NCBI RefSeq assembly: GCF_014654725.1
Contig: NZ_JACVZV010000030.1
Location: forward strand, 124,001 to 188,000
Direction of reading: 5' to 3'
Source of the DNA: Vulcanococcus sp. Clear-D1
GTDB taxonomy: Bacteria; Cyanobacteriota; Cyanobacteriia; PCC-6307; Cyanobiaceae
DNA length: 64,000 nt
This document shows, one piece after another, positions 36,378-45,288 of this stretch. The translations under genes were made by a program, and so were the position numbers. The number at the start of each line of letters is the position of its first letter. Positions within the stretch are counted from its first letter, which is position 1. The notes below the pieces were generated by a model. That model saw nothing but the letters and a program-made list of their open reading frames with translations. It made no database searches and was not told the DNA's origin.

Positions 36378-37574
36378 TCACCCCAGAGGCACAGACATGG
36401 CGCGGCCGCGCTGGGCGAGCTGGCGCTGGTGGCGGCTCCACACCTGCTCAATCAGCGCCTGGGAGCGCTGGCGGAAACGCTGCGGGCTGAAGCGCTCGGC
36501 CCACTGGCGCAGGGAATCCGCCGGCAGCTGCGCCCAAAGCCTGTTGGCCTCGAAATGCTCAAGCGCCCCCACCAACGACGGCACGGATTGCTGCGGGAAG
36601 AGCAACCCGGTGGGGTGATCACAACCGCTGCTGATGCAGCGCACGCTGTCGAGCAGGCCGCCCTGGCCCAGACCAATCACCGGCGCGCCCGAGGCCATCG
36701 CCTCCACCGGTGCAATCCCGAAATCCTCCAATCCGGCATACACGTAGGCGCGGCACGAGGCGAGCCAATCGTTCACCTGCTCCTGGGGCAAGCGGCCGAG
36801 CAGCCGCACATTGGGCCCAGCCATGGCCTCCAGAAGCTGCCGCTCCGGACCATCGCCAATCACCACCAGCGGCAAGCCGGTGGCGTTGAACGCCTGCACC
36901 ACCAGATCCACCCGTTTGTAGGGGACCAACCGGCACAAACAGAGATACACATCGCTGCGGGGCTGATCCCAGCTGAACCGCTCCACGGCCACGGGCGGAT
37001 GCACCACCGTTGAGGAACGGCCCCAGTAGCGGCGGATGCGGGCCGCGGTGAAGCGGGAGTTGGCGATCAGGGCATCGGGCCGCTGGGCGCTCAACACATC
37101 CCACTGGCGCAGGCGATGCAGCTGCCAGCGAATCAAAGGAGACAGGCCACGGCGCGCCAAGGCCGATTGGCGCAGGTAGGCGTGCATCTGGTCCCAGGCG
37201 TAACGCACGGGGGTATGCACGTAGCTCAGATGGCATTGATCCGGGCTGGTGAGCACGCCTTTGGCCACCAGATGACTGCTGCTGATCACCAGGGAATAGG
37301 CAGCCAGATCGAGCTGCTCGATCGCCAGCGGCAGCAGCGGCAGGTACTGCTGCACGTGGCTCACGCCCCAGGGCAGGTGCTGCACAAACGAGGTGTGGAT
37401 CGAGCGGCCTGCGAGCCAACTTTCGGGGCGGGCGCTCTCCCCATCCACCAGGGCAGCCAGCTGAGGCCGCTCGAGGAGGACATCGAGCTGCTGCACCACC
37501 AACTCCGCCCCGCCCACTGAGCGGGGAGTGAACCACTCGTGCACGAGCGCGGCGGGGCCAGGGAGAGATGCCAT
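36378..37574 (-). CDS. Glycosyltransferase family 4 protein
   Basis: The 398-residue GT-B fold enzyme begins with LVHEWFTPRSVGGAELVVQQL and has the GT4 C-terminal donor site: CLCRLVPYKRVDLVVQAF, VVIGDGPERQLLE and AYVYAGLEDFGIAPVEAMASGAPVIG with the E-x7-E pair. It likely adds a sugar to a lipid-linked oligosaccharide, acting after the sugar transferase encoded right behind it. ATG 37574 is chosen over TTG 37583. The donor and acceptor are unknown. Confidence 0.9.
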   Translation of the reverse strand: MASLPGPAALVHEWFTPRSVGGAELVVQQLDVLLERPQLAALVDGESARPESWLAGRSIHTSFVQHLPWGVSHVQQYLPLLPLAIEQLDLAAYSLVISSSHLVAKGVLTSPDQCHLSYVHTPVRYAWDQMHAYLRQSALARRGLSPLIRWQLHRLRQWDVLSAQRPDALIANSRFTAARIRRYWGRSSTVVHPPVAVERFSWDQPRSDVYLCLCRLVPYKRVDLVVQAFNATGLPLVVIGDGPERQLLEAMAGPNVRLLGRLPQEQVNDWLASCRAYVYAGLEDFGIAPVEAMASGAPVIGLGQGGLLDSVRCISSGCDHPTGLLFPQQSVPSLVGALEHFEANRLWAQLPADSLRQWAERFSPQRFRQRSQALIEQVWSRHQRQLAQRGRAMSVPLG

Positions 37575-37672
37575 CGCGGCCAAGCTAAGGATTGCTCAGC
37601 AGATCACAAAAACTGTCAGCTGATTGCGTCTCGAGCGGCAGATCTCGATGCTGACGCCAGAGCCCCTTTGCC

Positions 37673-37915
37673 ATGGCGATCCGCGAGCTCCTGGAAGACG
37701 CACTCGATGAGCCCTCGATCGGGGAAACCCAGCGATTTGTCTGGCATGCCACGCCGGTAGGCATTGCGGCGCTGTGGACCGATGGCCACCCCCCGACGCC
37801 TCCCCCGTTCGACAACGCTCTAGAGGAAGGCCTACAGGTGGGTCTCGACCTCAGCCGTGAGGAGCGAGAATTCCACCAAGTGAGCCGCGGCCTGGTGCTG
37901 TTATTCCACAGCTGA
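37673..37915 (+). CDS. Small conserved-type protein, unknown function
   Basis: The 80-residue soluble protein (MAIRELLEDALDEPSIGETQ start) contains a strand-rich part (RFVWHATPVGIAALW) and an acidic C-terminus ending QVSRGLVLLFHS. I do not recognise a family. It is coupled to the next small gene by a TGATG overlap, so the two are expressed together. Codon use is typical of the window. Confidence 0.6.
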   Translation: MAIRELLEDALDEPSIGETQRFVWHATPVGIAALWTDGHPPTPPPFDNALEEGLQVGLDLSREEREFHQVSRGLVLLFHS

Positions 37916-38115
37916 TGTCCCACCCTCTCTGGATGCTGGTTCCCTGGGCGGTGTTTGCCCTCGCTGCTGGGCTGAAGTTCTGGCGACTCACCAGTGTGTT
38001 TCGCCATCAGATGGCCAAAGCCCAAACCAATCCGGAGCGCTTCAGACAGTCGCTGGAGCGAATCTGGCAACAGGATCAACAGGCGGCGTCATCGAGTCAT
38101 CGCCACAGTGAATAG
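37915..38115 (+). CDS. Small single-pass membrane protein, unknown function
   Basis: The 66-residue product has one membrane helix (LWMLVPWAVFALAAGLKFW) and a polar Gln/Ser/His-rich tail (NPERFRQSLERIWQQDQQ). It starts in the TGATG overlap with the previous small gene and ends before the tRNA-Ser terminator. No family is recognised. Confidence 0.55.
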   Translation: MSHPLWMLVPWAVFALAAGLKFWRLTSVFRHQMAKAQTNPERFRQSLERIWQQDQQAASSSHRHSE

Positions 38116-38144
38116 CTGAAGAGAACCGAATACACCCCCAATCG

Positions 38145-38178
38145 CAAAAATCCCACCGCCGCAGGGGACGGGGGATTG
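38145..38178 (-). terminator. Likely terminator of tRNA-Ser(CGA)
   Basis: On the minus strand, CCAATCCC and GGGATTTTTG enclose a second CCG/CGG pairing, giving a G+C-rich stem that runs into five T. It lies about 30 bases after the tRNA 3' end and faces the small membrane-protein gene. Confidence 0.5.
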
Positions 38179-38206
38179 GGTGGTTCTTGGCAGGACCTTC
38201 TGAATA

Positions 38207-38291
38207 CGGAGAGGGTGGGATTCGAACCCACGGAAGGTTGCCCTTCAAACGATTTCGAGTCGTTCGCTTTCGACCACTCAGCCACCTCTCC
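38207..38291 (-). tRNA. tRNA-Ser (anticodon CGA)
   Basis: This class II tRNA of 85 bases has acceptor GGAGAGG/CCTCTCC, D arm GGCTGAGTGGTCGAAAGC, anticodon stem AACGA/TCGTT with loop CTCGAAA giving CGA, a long variable arm (GAAGGGCAACCTTC) and the T arm GTGGGTTCGAATCCCAC. Discriminator G is as expected for serine. CCA is not encoded. Confidence 0.96.
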
Positions 38292-38327
38292 AGGCGACGG
38301 ATGCAGTGTAGAGACCAGGGTGCCAGC

Positions 38328-40328
38328 TCAGGCCTGGCGCCATCCGCTGGCTGAACCGGCAGCGGGCCACCACAGCCGCTGGGGCGGCAGCGCGGGCAAG
38401 GCGGCCTGCTCAGCGGGGCGGGGCCGAAACCCGAGCCACAGGCCATCCACCGCCAGACCGGGCTGTTCCCGCCAGCTCCACCAGGCCTGGCGATCCGGCA
38501 GCAACCCCCAGCGCCAGCGACCGGCGGCCAGCAGCAGCGCCTGACTGGTGTCCGACACCGCCTCCACCGCCAGCCCAGCGCTCTGCAGCCGCTGGCCACG
38601 GGCCAAAGGCGAACTGCCGTTCTGACCCGCCAACAGGGTGGGCGTCAGCGCCGCCCAACAGGCAGGGGTCTCCGGCGGAAGCGCATCCAGCGAGAGCACC
38701 CAATCGAACCGCTGCACGCCCAGCCCCTGGGCTAGCTGCGCCCCGCGACTGCAGCTGAGACCATCAGCGCGGCGGCTGATCAGGGCGGCCCGTCCGCCAT
38801 GGCGCGCCAACAACCACTGGCGGCTGCCGTCCTCCACCAGCAGCAGCTGATCAGCCTGTAGCAGTTGGACCTGCAAGGCCGCCACACATCCCAGCAGCAG
38901 AGCCGCCCACACCCGCCAGCGGCGGAGCTGAGGTACCAGCCAGGGCAGCAGGCCCAACGCCGACGCCAGCGCCAGCCAGGGCGAGAGGCGGCCCAGCTGA
39001 CACTGAGCCAACGGCAACGCCGCCATCTGGCGCACCAGCCACACCAGCAGCTGCGCCGCCGGCACCAACAGCCAACCCAGGGCCGTCATCAACGGCGGGC
39101 AGAGCAAGGCCAAAGCCGCCATCGCCATCGCCCCCAAGGTGAGCGGTGTCAGCAGCGGCCCCACCAGCAGGTTGGCGGGCACGGCGTAGAGGGGCAGCAC
39201 ACCGAAATGGAGCAGCTGCAGCGGGATCGTCCACAGCGAAGCCGCCACCGGCACCGCCACAGCGGCTGCGGCCCAGGTGGGGGCATAGCGCCGCAACTGC
39301 TGCTCCAGAGGTCGGGCCGTGAGGATCAAGCCCGCTGTGGCAGCGGCACTGAGCTGAAACCCCACATCGAGCAACCAGGCCGGCCGCAACACCAGCATCA
39401 CGAGCAAGCACAGCAACAACACCGCAAGAGGACGACTGCGCCGGCCGCATTCCTGCAGCCCGAACGCCACCGCCCCCATCAACACAGCCCGCACCACTGA
39501 GGGCTGCGCACCGGCCAGCAGCAAAAAGCTCCCCATCGCGCCGAGGGCCAAGGCCCAACGCAGGGCAGCCGGCAACGGCCGAGCGATCACCAGCACCGCA
39601 CCGAGCAACACGCTCAGATGAAATCCACTGGCCGCCAACGCATGGGACAACCCAGCCGCCCGGAACGCCTCCCGCACCTCCTGCGGCAAGGGGCTCACGG
39701 CACTGCCAAGCACTAGGGCTGAGAGCACCCCACCGGCCTGCTCGCCGCCGGCCTGGCGCAACGCCGCCCCGATGTGGCGCCTGAGGTCGGCGATGGGGGT
39801 CGGCGCCCGCTGCACCAGCTGCCACTGCTGCACATCCAAGGCCGTCCAGGCTTCATGGCGCTGCAGGCGCTCGGCTGAACCGGAGAGCAGGGGGTGGGGC
39901 GCTGGCGGCAGCTTGCGCAACGTGCCATCGACCTGCAATCGCCACCCCTGACGCGCCGATGGGCAGGGGCTGAACTGCAGCTCGCTGCGGCCGCCGGGCA
40001 GCTGGGCGAGAGCCCGGCAGCGCTTCCCAGTGGGATCGGGCCGTGGATCCTCCAGCAGCCTCGCGGTGAGCACAACCTGCTGATGCACACCATCCGCCAG
40101 GCGATGCACCGGATCAGAGGGAGCCGGGTGGGGCTGGCCGAGCAGTCCTCGCGCGCAACACAGCGGCAGCACCAGCAACAAGAGCACCAGCAGGCGCGGC
40201 CGGCGCCTCAGCCCAAGCACCAGCGCCAGGAGCAGCACCCCGAGCAAGCCAAGCTTGAGCGGCCCGCTCAGCGGCAACACCCCGATCGCCAGCGCCAGCA
40301 AGAGGACGCCCAGACCCACGGCACCCAT
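38328..40328 (-). CDS. comEC: ComEC/Rec2-type DNA uptake channel
   Basis: ComEC forms the inner-membrane channel for transforming DNA. The 666-residue protein has N-terminal membrane helices, a soluble OB-like DUF4131 region (~60-170), and the Competence domain with SALVLGSAVSPLPQEVREAFRAAGLSH split here (ALVLGSAV, FRAAGLSHALAASGFHLS) and many helices to ~480. The C-terminal ~180 residues occupy the place of the metallo-beta-lactamase domain but lack the HxHxDH motif. Start ATG 40328. A type IV pilus locus in the same window fits natural competence. Confidence 0.88.
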   Translation of the reverse strand: MGAVGLGVLLLALAIGVLPLSGPLKLGLLGVLLLALVLGLRRRPRLLVLLLLVLPLCCARGLLGQPHPAPSDPVHRLADGVHQQVVLTARLLEDPRPDPTGKRCRALAQLPGGRSELQFSPCPSARQGWRLQVDGTLRKLPPAPHPLLSGSAERLQRHEAWTALDVQQWQLVQRAPTPIADLRRHIGAALRQAGGEQAGGVLSALVLGSAVSPLPQEVREAFRAAGLSHALAASGFHLSVLLGAVLVIARPLPAALRWALALGAMGSFLLLAGAQPSVVRAVLMGAVAFGLQECGRRSRPLAVLLLCLLVMLVLRPAWLLDVGFQLSAAATAGLILTARPLEQQLRRYAPTWAAAAVAVPVAASLWTIPLQLLHFGVLPLYAVPANLLVGPLLTPLTLGAMAMAALALLCPPLMTALGWLLVPAAQLLVWLVRQMAALPLAQCQLGRLSPWLALASALGLLPWLVPQLRRWRVWAALLLGCVAALQVQLLQADQLLLVEDGSRQWLLARHGGRAALISRRADGLSCSRGAQLAQGLGVQRFDWVLSLDALPPETPACWAALTPTLLAGQNGSSPLARGQRLQSAGLAVEAVSDTSQALLLAAGRWRWGLLPDRQAWWSWREQPGLAVDGLWLGFRPRPAEQAALPALPPQRLWWPAAGSASGWRQA

Positions 40329-40392
40329 GGCCAGATCCGCAACAGCACTACAGGGAGTGTTCCCTTAAGGTTCCGCCGAGATCCCTGTGGTC

Positions 40393-41061
40393 ATGCGGCG
40401 ACGGCAGCGTTTTCTGGCAGTGGCCTGCACTCTGGCGGTGATCGCTGCAGGGCCCACGTGGGGCCAGTCGCGCACGATCACAGTGGTGGAAGGCGACACG
40501 CTCGAGGAGCTGGCCCTGCGCTACCGCGTGGATCTGCAGGCCCTGATCGAGCTCAACGGCATCCGCGACCCCACGTTGCTGCAGGTGGGCGAGGTGCTGA
40601 AACTGCCCGGACAGCCCACCCAGAAGAGCAGCAACAACACCCCAACCGGCGCGATGGCCCCACCTCCACCGGAGGGGAGCAGCGCCGAGGCGTCAGCCGC
40701 GTTGCTGCTCAGCCCCGCCGAACGCCGCGATCGCGCCGAACTCGAGTGGCGGGAGCAATCGGGGCAAGCCCGCTGGAAATGGTTCAACAACACCGCCGTG
40801 GATTGGTCGGGCTGGAAGCTGCACCCCGGCGGGGTGCGCATCACCCTGGTGAAGCCCTCGATCAGCGACCTCGGCCTGAGGGGCTCAGCCGCTACAGCCG
40901 TTGCCGTGCAGTGCACGAGCTTGCGGCAGAACTGGCGGATCGACGGCACCTGGCAGGGCTGGGATACCCCCGTCCCGGGCAGCGTGGGCCAGCGGATCGT
41001 GCTCGATCTGTGCAGCAACACCCTCGATGGCCCCGCCGTGCCGGTGCCGCCGGCGCCTTAG
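40393..41061 (+). CDS. LysM domain exported protein
   Basis: The 222-residue protein has a signal peptide ([20 protein letters not shown]) and one LysM peptidoglycan-binding domain at ~28-75 ([18 protein letters not shown] then [19 protein letters not shown]). A Pro/Ser linker follows, then an unassigned C-terminal domain (~115-215) with [16 protein letters not shown] and two cysteines. It is likely wall-associated in the periplasm. GTG 40387 adds two residues. Its end overlaps convergent glyQ by 4 bases. Confidence 0.85.
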   Translation: MRRRQRFLAVACTLAVIAAGPTWGQSRTITVVEGDTLEELALRYRVDLQALIELNGIRDPTLLQVGEVLKLPGQPTQKSSNNTPTGAMAPPPPEGSSAEASAALLLSPAERRDRAELEWREQSGQARWKWFNNTAVDWSGWKLHPGGVRITLVKPSISDLGLRGSAATAVAVQCTSLRQNWRIDGTWQGWDTPVPGSVGQRIVLDLCSNTLDGPAVPVPPAP

Positions 41062-41927
41062 CGCTCAAGCAAGGGGAAGCCCAGCGCTTCTCGCTCCGCC
41101 AACCAGGCTTCCGCCACCTGCCGCGCCAGGTTGCGGATGCGGCCAATGGTGGCGGTGCGCTCGGTCACCGAGATCACGCCGCGGGCCTCCAGCAGGTTGA
41201 AGGTGTGGCTGCACTTGAGCACGAAATCCAGCGCGGGGGCGGGGAGCTGCTTGGCCACCAGATCAGCGGCTTCCGCCTCATAGATCGCGAACAGCTGCTT
41301 GAGGCGCTCGGGATTGGACGCCTCGAAGTTGTAGGTGCATTGGCCCTTCTCAAACGGCAGCCAGATATCGCCGTAGGAGCGCTTGCCATCCCAAGAGAGA
41401 TCCCAGATGCTTTCCACGTCTTGGAGATACATCGCTAGGCGCTCGAGGCCGTAGGTGATTTCGATCGACACGGGCCGGCAGTCGATACCGCCGCACTGCT
41501 GGAAGTAGGTGAACTGGGTGACTTCCATGCCATCGAGCCACACCTCCCAACCCACGCCCCAGGCGCCGAGGGTTGGTGATTCCCAGTTGTCTTCCACGAA
41601 GCGGATGTCGTGGTCGGCCGGCTTGATGCCCAAGGCCTCAAGGGACGCCAGGTAGGTCTCCTGAATGCCATCGGGGGACGGCTTGATCAGCACCTGGTAC
41701 TGGAAATAGTGCTGCGCCCGGTTTGGGTTATCGCCGTAGCGGCCGTCGGTGGGGCGCCGGCAGGGCTCGGGGTAAGCCACCGCCCATGGCTCAGGGCCAA
41801 TCGCCCGCAACACCGTGTGGGGGCTCATCGTGCCGGCGCCCTTCTCGGTGTCGTAGGGCTGCAGGATCAGGCAGCCCCGCTCAGCCCAGAAGCGGTTGAG
41901 GGTGCTGATGATGTCCTGAAAATGCAC
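41058..41927 (-). CDS. glyQ: Glycyl-tRNA synthetase alpha subunit
   Basis: GlyQ is the catalytic subunit of the tetrameric glycyl-tRNA synthetase; glyS is not in the window. The 289-residue protein has [55 protein letters not shown] in parts, [12 protein letters not shown]-type [14 protein letters not shown] and [14 protein letters not shown]. The GTG at 41927 has AGGAG seven bases upstream and matches family starts; the frame further upstream has no similarity. Confidence 0.97.
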   Translation of the reverse strand: MHFQDIISTLNRFWAERGCLILQPYDTEKGAGTMSPHTVLRAIGPEPWAVAYPEPCRRPTDGRYGDNPNRAQHYFQYQVLIKPSPDGIQETYLASLEALGIKPADHDIRFVEDNWESPTLGAWGVGWEVWLDGMEVTQFTYFQQCGGIDCRPVSIEITYGLERLAMYLQDVESIWDLSWDGKRSYGDIWLPFEKGQCTYNFEASNPERLKQLFAIYEAEAADLVAKQLPAPALDFVLKCSHTFNLLEARGVISVTERTATIGRIRNLARQVAEAWLAEREALGFPLLER

Positions 41928-42060
41928 GATCTGCTCCTGATGAGGCCGGCGTGGGCACGCACGGCCACCGATTCTGCCCAGCGGCGGATCAGAGCAGGCA
42001 CAACCACCTACTGACGCGCCCGCAGCGCAGATCCACGCTGAAAGCACTCGCCGCTCTCAG

Positions 42061-42222
42061 ATGGGACCCGATCTCGGACTCAGCATCTTTCTGCCTGCTC
42101 TGCTGATCAGCGCCATCACCGTGATGCTTTCGGCCAAAGAAGAGCGAGAACTCCACCAACAGCAGCGCGCTCAGGCCACCAACTGCAGAAGCCCCATCTG
42201 GCCGCCCGCCAACAAGCGATGA
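42061..42222 (+). CDS. Possible small membrane protein
   Basis: An ATG-started frame encodes 53 residues with one hydrophobic segment (LGLSIFLPALLISAITVML) and a polar tail (SAKEERELHQQQRAQ). Its last ~50 bases overlap the 3' end of menG on the other strand. No ribosome-binding site is evident. The hydrophobic pattern and position in the gap between glyQ and menG are the only support. Confidence 0.35.
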   Translation: MGPDLGLSIFLPALLISAITVMLSAKEERELHQQQRAQATNCRSPIWPPANKR

Positions 42223-42887
42223 CGGGCGCGGCTGAAGCCCGCTGCCACCGCCAGCTCCTCCTGCTGCGCCCCCGTTGGGAAACGCTCGAGGCTGCGCTCG
42301 AGATAGGCGTATTGATCTTCCAGCCCAGCCCGGCGGGCCAACGGCACCACCAGACGGCGCAGATACAAGCGCTGGAAGGCCGCTGTAGAGCCGTGGGGCT
42401 CGGCCGGTCGATTGAAATCGAGCACCGCAGCGCGGCCACCGGGCCGCAGCAAGCGGCGCAGCTCCAGGAGCCCGGCCGCCGGATCGGGAAGATTGCGCAA
42501 CCCATATGCCACCACCGCGGCATCAGCTGAGGCATCCGCCAGGCCCGTAGCCGCCGCATCCCCCTGGCGAAACTCCACCGGCAACCACGGTTGAGCGCGA
42601 GCCCGCTCCCGGGCACGCTCCAGCGGCGCCGCCGCTGCATCAATCCCCAGCACCAGGCCAGCCGGGCGCACCTTCTCGGCCAGCACCAGGGCCAGATCAC
42701 CTGTGCCGCAGCAGAGATCGAGCACACACTGACCTGCTCGTGGCTCCAGCCAAGCAACGGCTTGCCGCTTCCAGATGCGGTGCAGGCCCAGGCTGAGCAG
42801 GTCGTTGAGGCGGTCGTAGGCCGGAGCGATGCGATCAAAGAGATCGCGAACCTGCTCAGGATCGCCGGGTTGGATCGAAGCTGGCAT
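42171..42887 (-). CDS. menG: Demethylphylloquinone/demethylmenaquinone C-methyltransferase
   Basis: MenG/UbiE methylates the quinone ring; in cyanobacteria it makes phylloquinone, the photosystem I cofactor. The 238-residue protein has VRDLFDRIAPAYDRLNDLLS, the S-adenosylmethionine site VLDLCCGTGDLA, YGLRNLPDP and the PGG-x-A segment LLRPGGRAAVLDF. Both UbiE signatures are present. ATG 42887 (MPASIQPGDPEQ) is chosen; it overlaps the upstream small membrane gene by 32 bases. Confidence 0.92.
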   Translation of the reverse strand: MPASIQPGDPEQVRDLFDRIAPAYDRLNDLLSLGLHRIWKRQAVAWLEPRAGQCVLDLCCGTGDLALVLAEKVRPAGLVLGIDAAAAPLERARERARAQPWLPVEFRQGDAAATGLADASADAAVVAYGLRNLPDPAAGLLELRRLLRPGGRAAVLDFNRPAEPHGSTAAFQRLYLRRLVVPLARRAGLEDQYAYLERSLERFPTGAQQEELAVAAGFSRARHRLLAGGQMGLLQLVA

Positions 42888-43152
42888 CCCAGGGCAGGGA
42901 GATCGCATCGAGACTGACACCTCCCGCCTGGAGCTGGGCCTCAACGCGATCCGCGCTGGTGAAGCTCATCACCATCACTGCCGCCAAACCCACCGCAGCG
43001 GAACAGACCATGCACCCCGCCAGCATCAGGGAAAACTCTTTGCGATCGGCGGCCGCCTGCATCAGCTGCAATGCCCAGGCCACCATGGCCACAACAGCCA
43101 GCACCAGCACCACGGCCAGCGTTGTGGAGTGGGTCTGAACCAGGGCGTGCAC
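42856..43152 (-). CDS. Two-helix membrane protein upstream of menG, unknown function
   Basis: The 98-residue product has two membrane segments (TTLAVVLVLAVVAMVAWALQ and LMLAGCMVCSAAVGLAAVMVM) and a polar tail with VEAQLQAGGVSLDAISLPW. It overlaps menG by 32 bases, suggesting co-translation. No family is recognised. Confidence 0.6.
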   Translation of the reverse strand: MHALVQTHSTTLAVVLVLAVVAMVAWALQLMQAAADRKEFSLMLAGCMVCSAAVGLAAVMVMSFTSADRVEAQLQAGGVSLDAISLPWDASFDPTRRS

Positions 43153-43202
43153 GAACGCGCCATCAATCGAATCTGAGACAAATGTAACGGCGCGTAACAG
43201 GC

Positions 43203-43976
43203 CTACGCGAGCGGGCGGATGTTGAAACCCCGACCGAGGAGATCCCGCTTGATCTCCTCCACAGTGAGCACGCCGTCGTGCAACAAGGAGGCGAGCAGGG
43301 CCGCGGAGGCATGGCCGCCCTGGGGGCCGGCATCAAGGGCTTGGGCGATGTGATCGATGCAGCCGGCACCGCCGCTGGCAATCACGGGCACGTCCACCGC
43401 GTCAGCCACCGCGCGGGTGAGGTTGAGCTCATAGCCGGCCTGGGTGCCATCACCATCCATCGAGGTGAGCAGGATCTCGCCCGCCCCCAGAGCCACCACC
43501 TGCCGGGCCCACTCCACCGCATCGAGGCCGGTGTTCTCGCGGCCACCCTTCACATACACATCCCAACCACCCTCGCGGCGGCGGGCATCGATGGCCACCA
43601 CGATGCACTGACAACCAAACCGCTCCGCCCCCCTGGCCACGAGCTCGGGATCGCGCACCGCCGAGGAGTTGAGGCTCACCTTGTCGGCTCCGGCGCGAAG
43701 CAACTCCGTGATCCCCTCCACCGTGCTGATCCCACCGCCCACGGTGAAGGGAATGGTCACCGCTTCAGCGGTGCGGCGCACCAACTCCACCAGCGTGGCG
43801 CGGCCCTGGTGGGACGCGGCGATGTCGAGAAACACCAGTTCATCGGCACCGGAGGCGCTGTAGCGGCACGCCAGCTCCACGGGATCGCCGGCATCGCGCA
43901 GCCCCACGAAATTCACACCCTTCACCACCCGGCCCTCAGCCACGTCGAGGCAGGGAATGATCCGTTTGGCAACCAT
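43203..43976 (-). CDS. hisF: Imidazole glycerol phosphate synthase cyclase subunit
   Basis: HisF closes the imidazole ring in histidine synthesis, using ammonia from HisH. The 257-residue (beta/alpha)8 protein has the catalytic aspartates in [17 protein letters not shown] and [16 protein letters not shown], and [25 protein letters not shown] between them. Start ATG 43976 directly follows a 78-base gap from a divergent small gene. hisH is not in the window. Confidence 0.97.
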   Translation of the reverse strand: MVAKRIIPCLDVAEGRVVKGVNFVGLRDAGDPVELACRYSASGADELVFLDIAASHQGRATLVELVRRTAEAVTIPFTVGGGISTVEGITELLRAGADKVSLNSSAVRDPELVARGAERFGCQCIVVAIDARRREGGWDVYVKGGRENTGLDAVEWARQVVALGAGEILLTSMDGDGTQAGYELNLTRAVADAVDVPVIASGGAGCIDHIAQALDAGPQGGHASAALLASLLHDGVLTVEEIKRDLLGRGFNIRPLA

Positions 43977-44054
43977 GGCGGCAGGGGAAGGGCTGACGGC
44001 CAGATGGCCGCAGGACAGGGGCTAACCTGGCGCCACTTTTGCGTCGCGCCGGAC

Positions 44055-44267
44055 ATGTCCCAGGCTGCCATCACCATCGGCTCGAAGGTGCGGGTCACCC
44101 GGGTGCGCGACCGCATCCCCGCTGATCTCGTGGCCGCCCTTCAGGCCGATGCCACCGGCACCGTGAAGGACTTCAAGGTGACCGACGGCAAGGGCATCGG
44201 TGTGGTGGTGGAGCTGGCCAATGGCACCACCACCTGGTTCTTCGACGACGAGATCACCGCTGCCTGA
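44055..44267 (+). CDS. DUF2862 family protein
   Basis: The 70-residue protein has a small beta-barrel pattern: ITIGSKVRVTRVRDRIPADLV, TGTVKDFKVTDGKGIGVVVEL split here, and TTWFFDDEI at the end. This matches a cyanobacterial and plastid family (DUF2862), usually linked with photosynthesis genes but of unknown role. The stop is 14 bases before the chlG start, so co-transcription with chlorophyll synthase is likely. Confidence 0.82.
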   Translation: MSQAAITIGSKVRVTRVRDRIPADLVAALQADATGTVKDFKVTDGKGIGVVVELANGTTTWFFDDEITAA

Positions 44268-44280
44268 TCCGTCAGCCCCT

Positions 44281-45288
44281 GTGAGCGAAACCACGAGCGA
44301 CTCCAACCCCAACTCCCCCAACCCCACCGCCAGCAGCGGTGCGGGTGCACGCCAGCTGCTAGGCATGAAAGGTGCCAGCGGCACCTCCAACATCTGGAAG
44401 ATCCGGCTGCAGCTGATGAAGCCGGTCACCTGGATCCCCTTGATCTGGGGTGTGCTCTGCGGTGCCGCCGCATCGGGCAACTTCCACTGGACTTTCAGCG
44501 AAGTGGGCGCCTCGATCGCTTGCATGTTGATGAGCGGCCCTCTGTTGGCCGGCTACACGCAAACGATCAACGACTACTACGACCGCGACATCGACGCGAT
44601 CAACGAGCCCTACCGGCCGATCCCCTCCGGCGCGATTCCGCTCTGGCAGGTGAAAGCGCAGATCTGGGTGTTGCTGCTCGCCGGGTTGGGGGTCGCCTAT
44701 GGGCTCGACCTCTGGGCCGGCCACAGCACGCCGGTGCTGTTCCTGCTGGCCTTGGGTGGATCGTTCGTGAGTTTCATCTACTCAGCTCCCCCGCTCAAGC
44801 TCAAGCAGAACGGCTGGCTGGGCAATTACGCCCTCGGCGCCAGCTACATCGCTCTGCCTTGGTGGGCTGGTCAGGCCCTGTTTGGCCACCTCACCTGGAC
44901 CACAGCTCTGCTGACCCTTGCCTATTCCCTTGCTGGTCTAGGGATTGCGGTGGTGAACGACTTCAAGAGCGTCGAAGGTGATCGTGCGCTGGGCCTTCAA
45001 TCACTACCCGTGGCCTTCGGCATTGAGAAGGCCAGCTGGATCAGCGCCGGCATGATCGATGTGTTTCAGCTGGCGATGGTGGCCGTGCTGATTGCCATCG
45101 GGCAGCATTTCGCTGCGGTGCTGCTGGTGTTGCTGATCATTCCCCAGATGACCTTCCAGGACATCTGGCTGCTGCGCGATCCCGTGGCATTTGATGTGAA
45201 GTACCAGGCCAGCGCACAGCCGTTCCTGGTACTGGGGATGTTGGTGACCGCTCTGGCCATTGGCCACAGCGACCTGGTGGTGATGTGA
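44281..45288 (+). CDS. chlG: Chlorophyll synthase
   Basis: ChlG attaches the phytyl or geranylgeranyl tail to chlorophyllide in the thylakoid membrane. The 335-residue UbiA-type protein has nine-helix hydrophobicity, the first Asp-rich motif NDYYDRDIDAINEPYRPIPSG and the second VNDFKSVEGDRALGLQSLPV. The N-terminus is Ser/Pro/Asn-rich. Start is GTG 44281; an in-frame upstream extension to 44200 would overlap the DUF2862 gene. Its stop overlaps the penicillin-binding protein start by 4 bases. Confidence 0.97.
   Translation: MSETTSDSNPNSPNPTASSGAGARQLLGMKGASGTSNIWKIRLQLMKPVTWIPLIWGVLCGAAASGNFHWTFSEVGASIACMLMSGPLLAGYTQTINDYYDRDIDAINEPYRPIPSGAIPLWQVKAQIWVLLLAGLGVAYGLDLWAGHSTPVLFLLALGGSFVSFIYSAPPLKLKQNGWLGNYALGASYIALPWWAGQALFGHLTWTTALLTLAYSLAGLGIAVVNDFKSVEGDRALGLQSLPVAFGIEKASWISAGMIDVFQLAMVAVLIAIGQHFAAVLLVLLIIPQMTFQDIWLLRDPVAFDVKYQASAQPFLVLGMLVTALAIGHSDLVVM

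Noticed and set aside
39894-41438. 514-residue plus-strand open frame across comEC, the LysM gene and glyQ
   Set aside because: It is antisense or out of frame to three well-supported genes, is rich in Arg, Gln and His, and has no recognisable motif; long shadow frames are common at this G+C.
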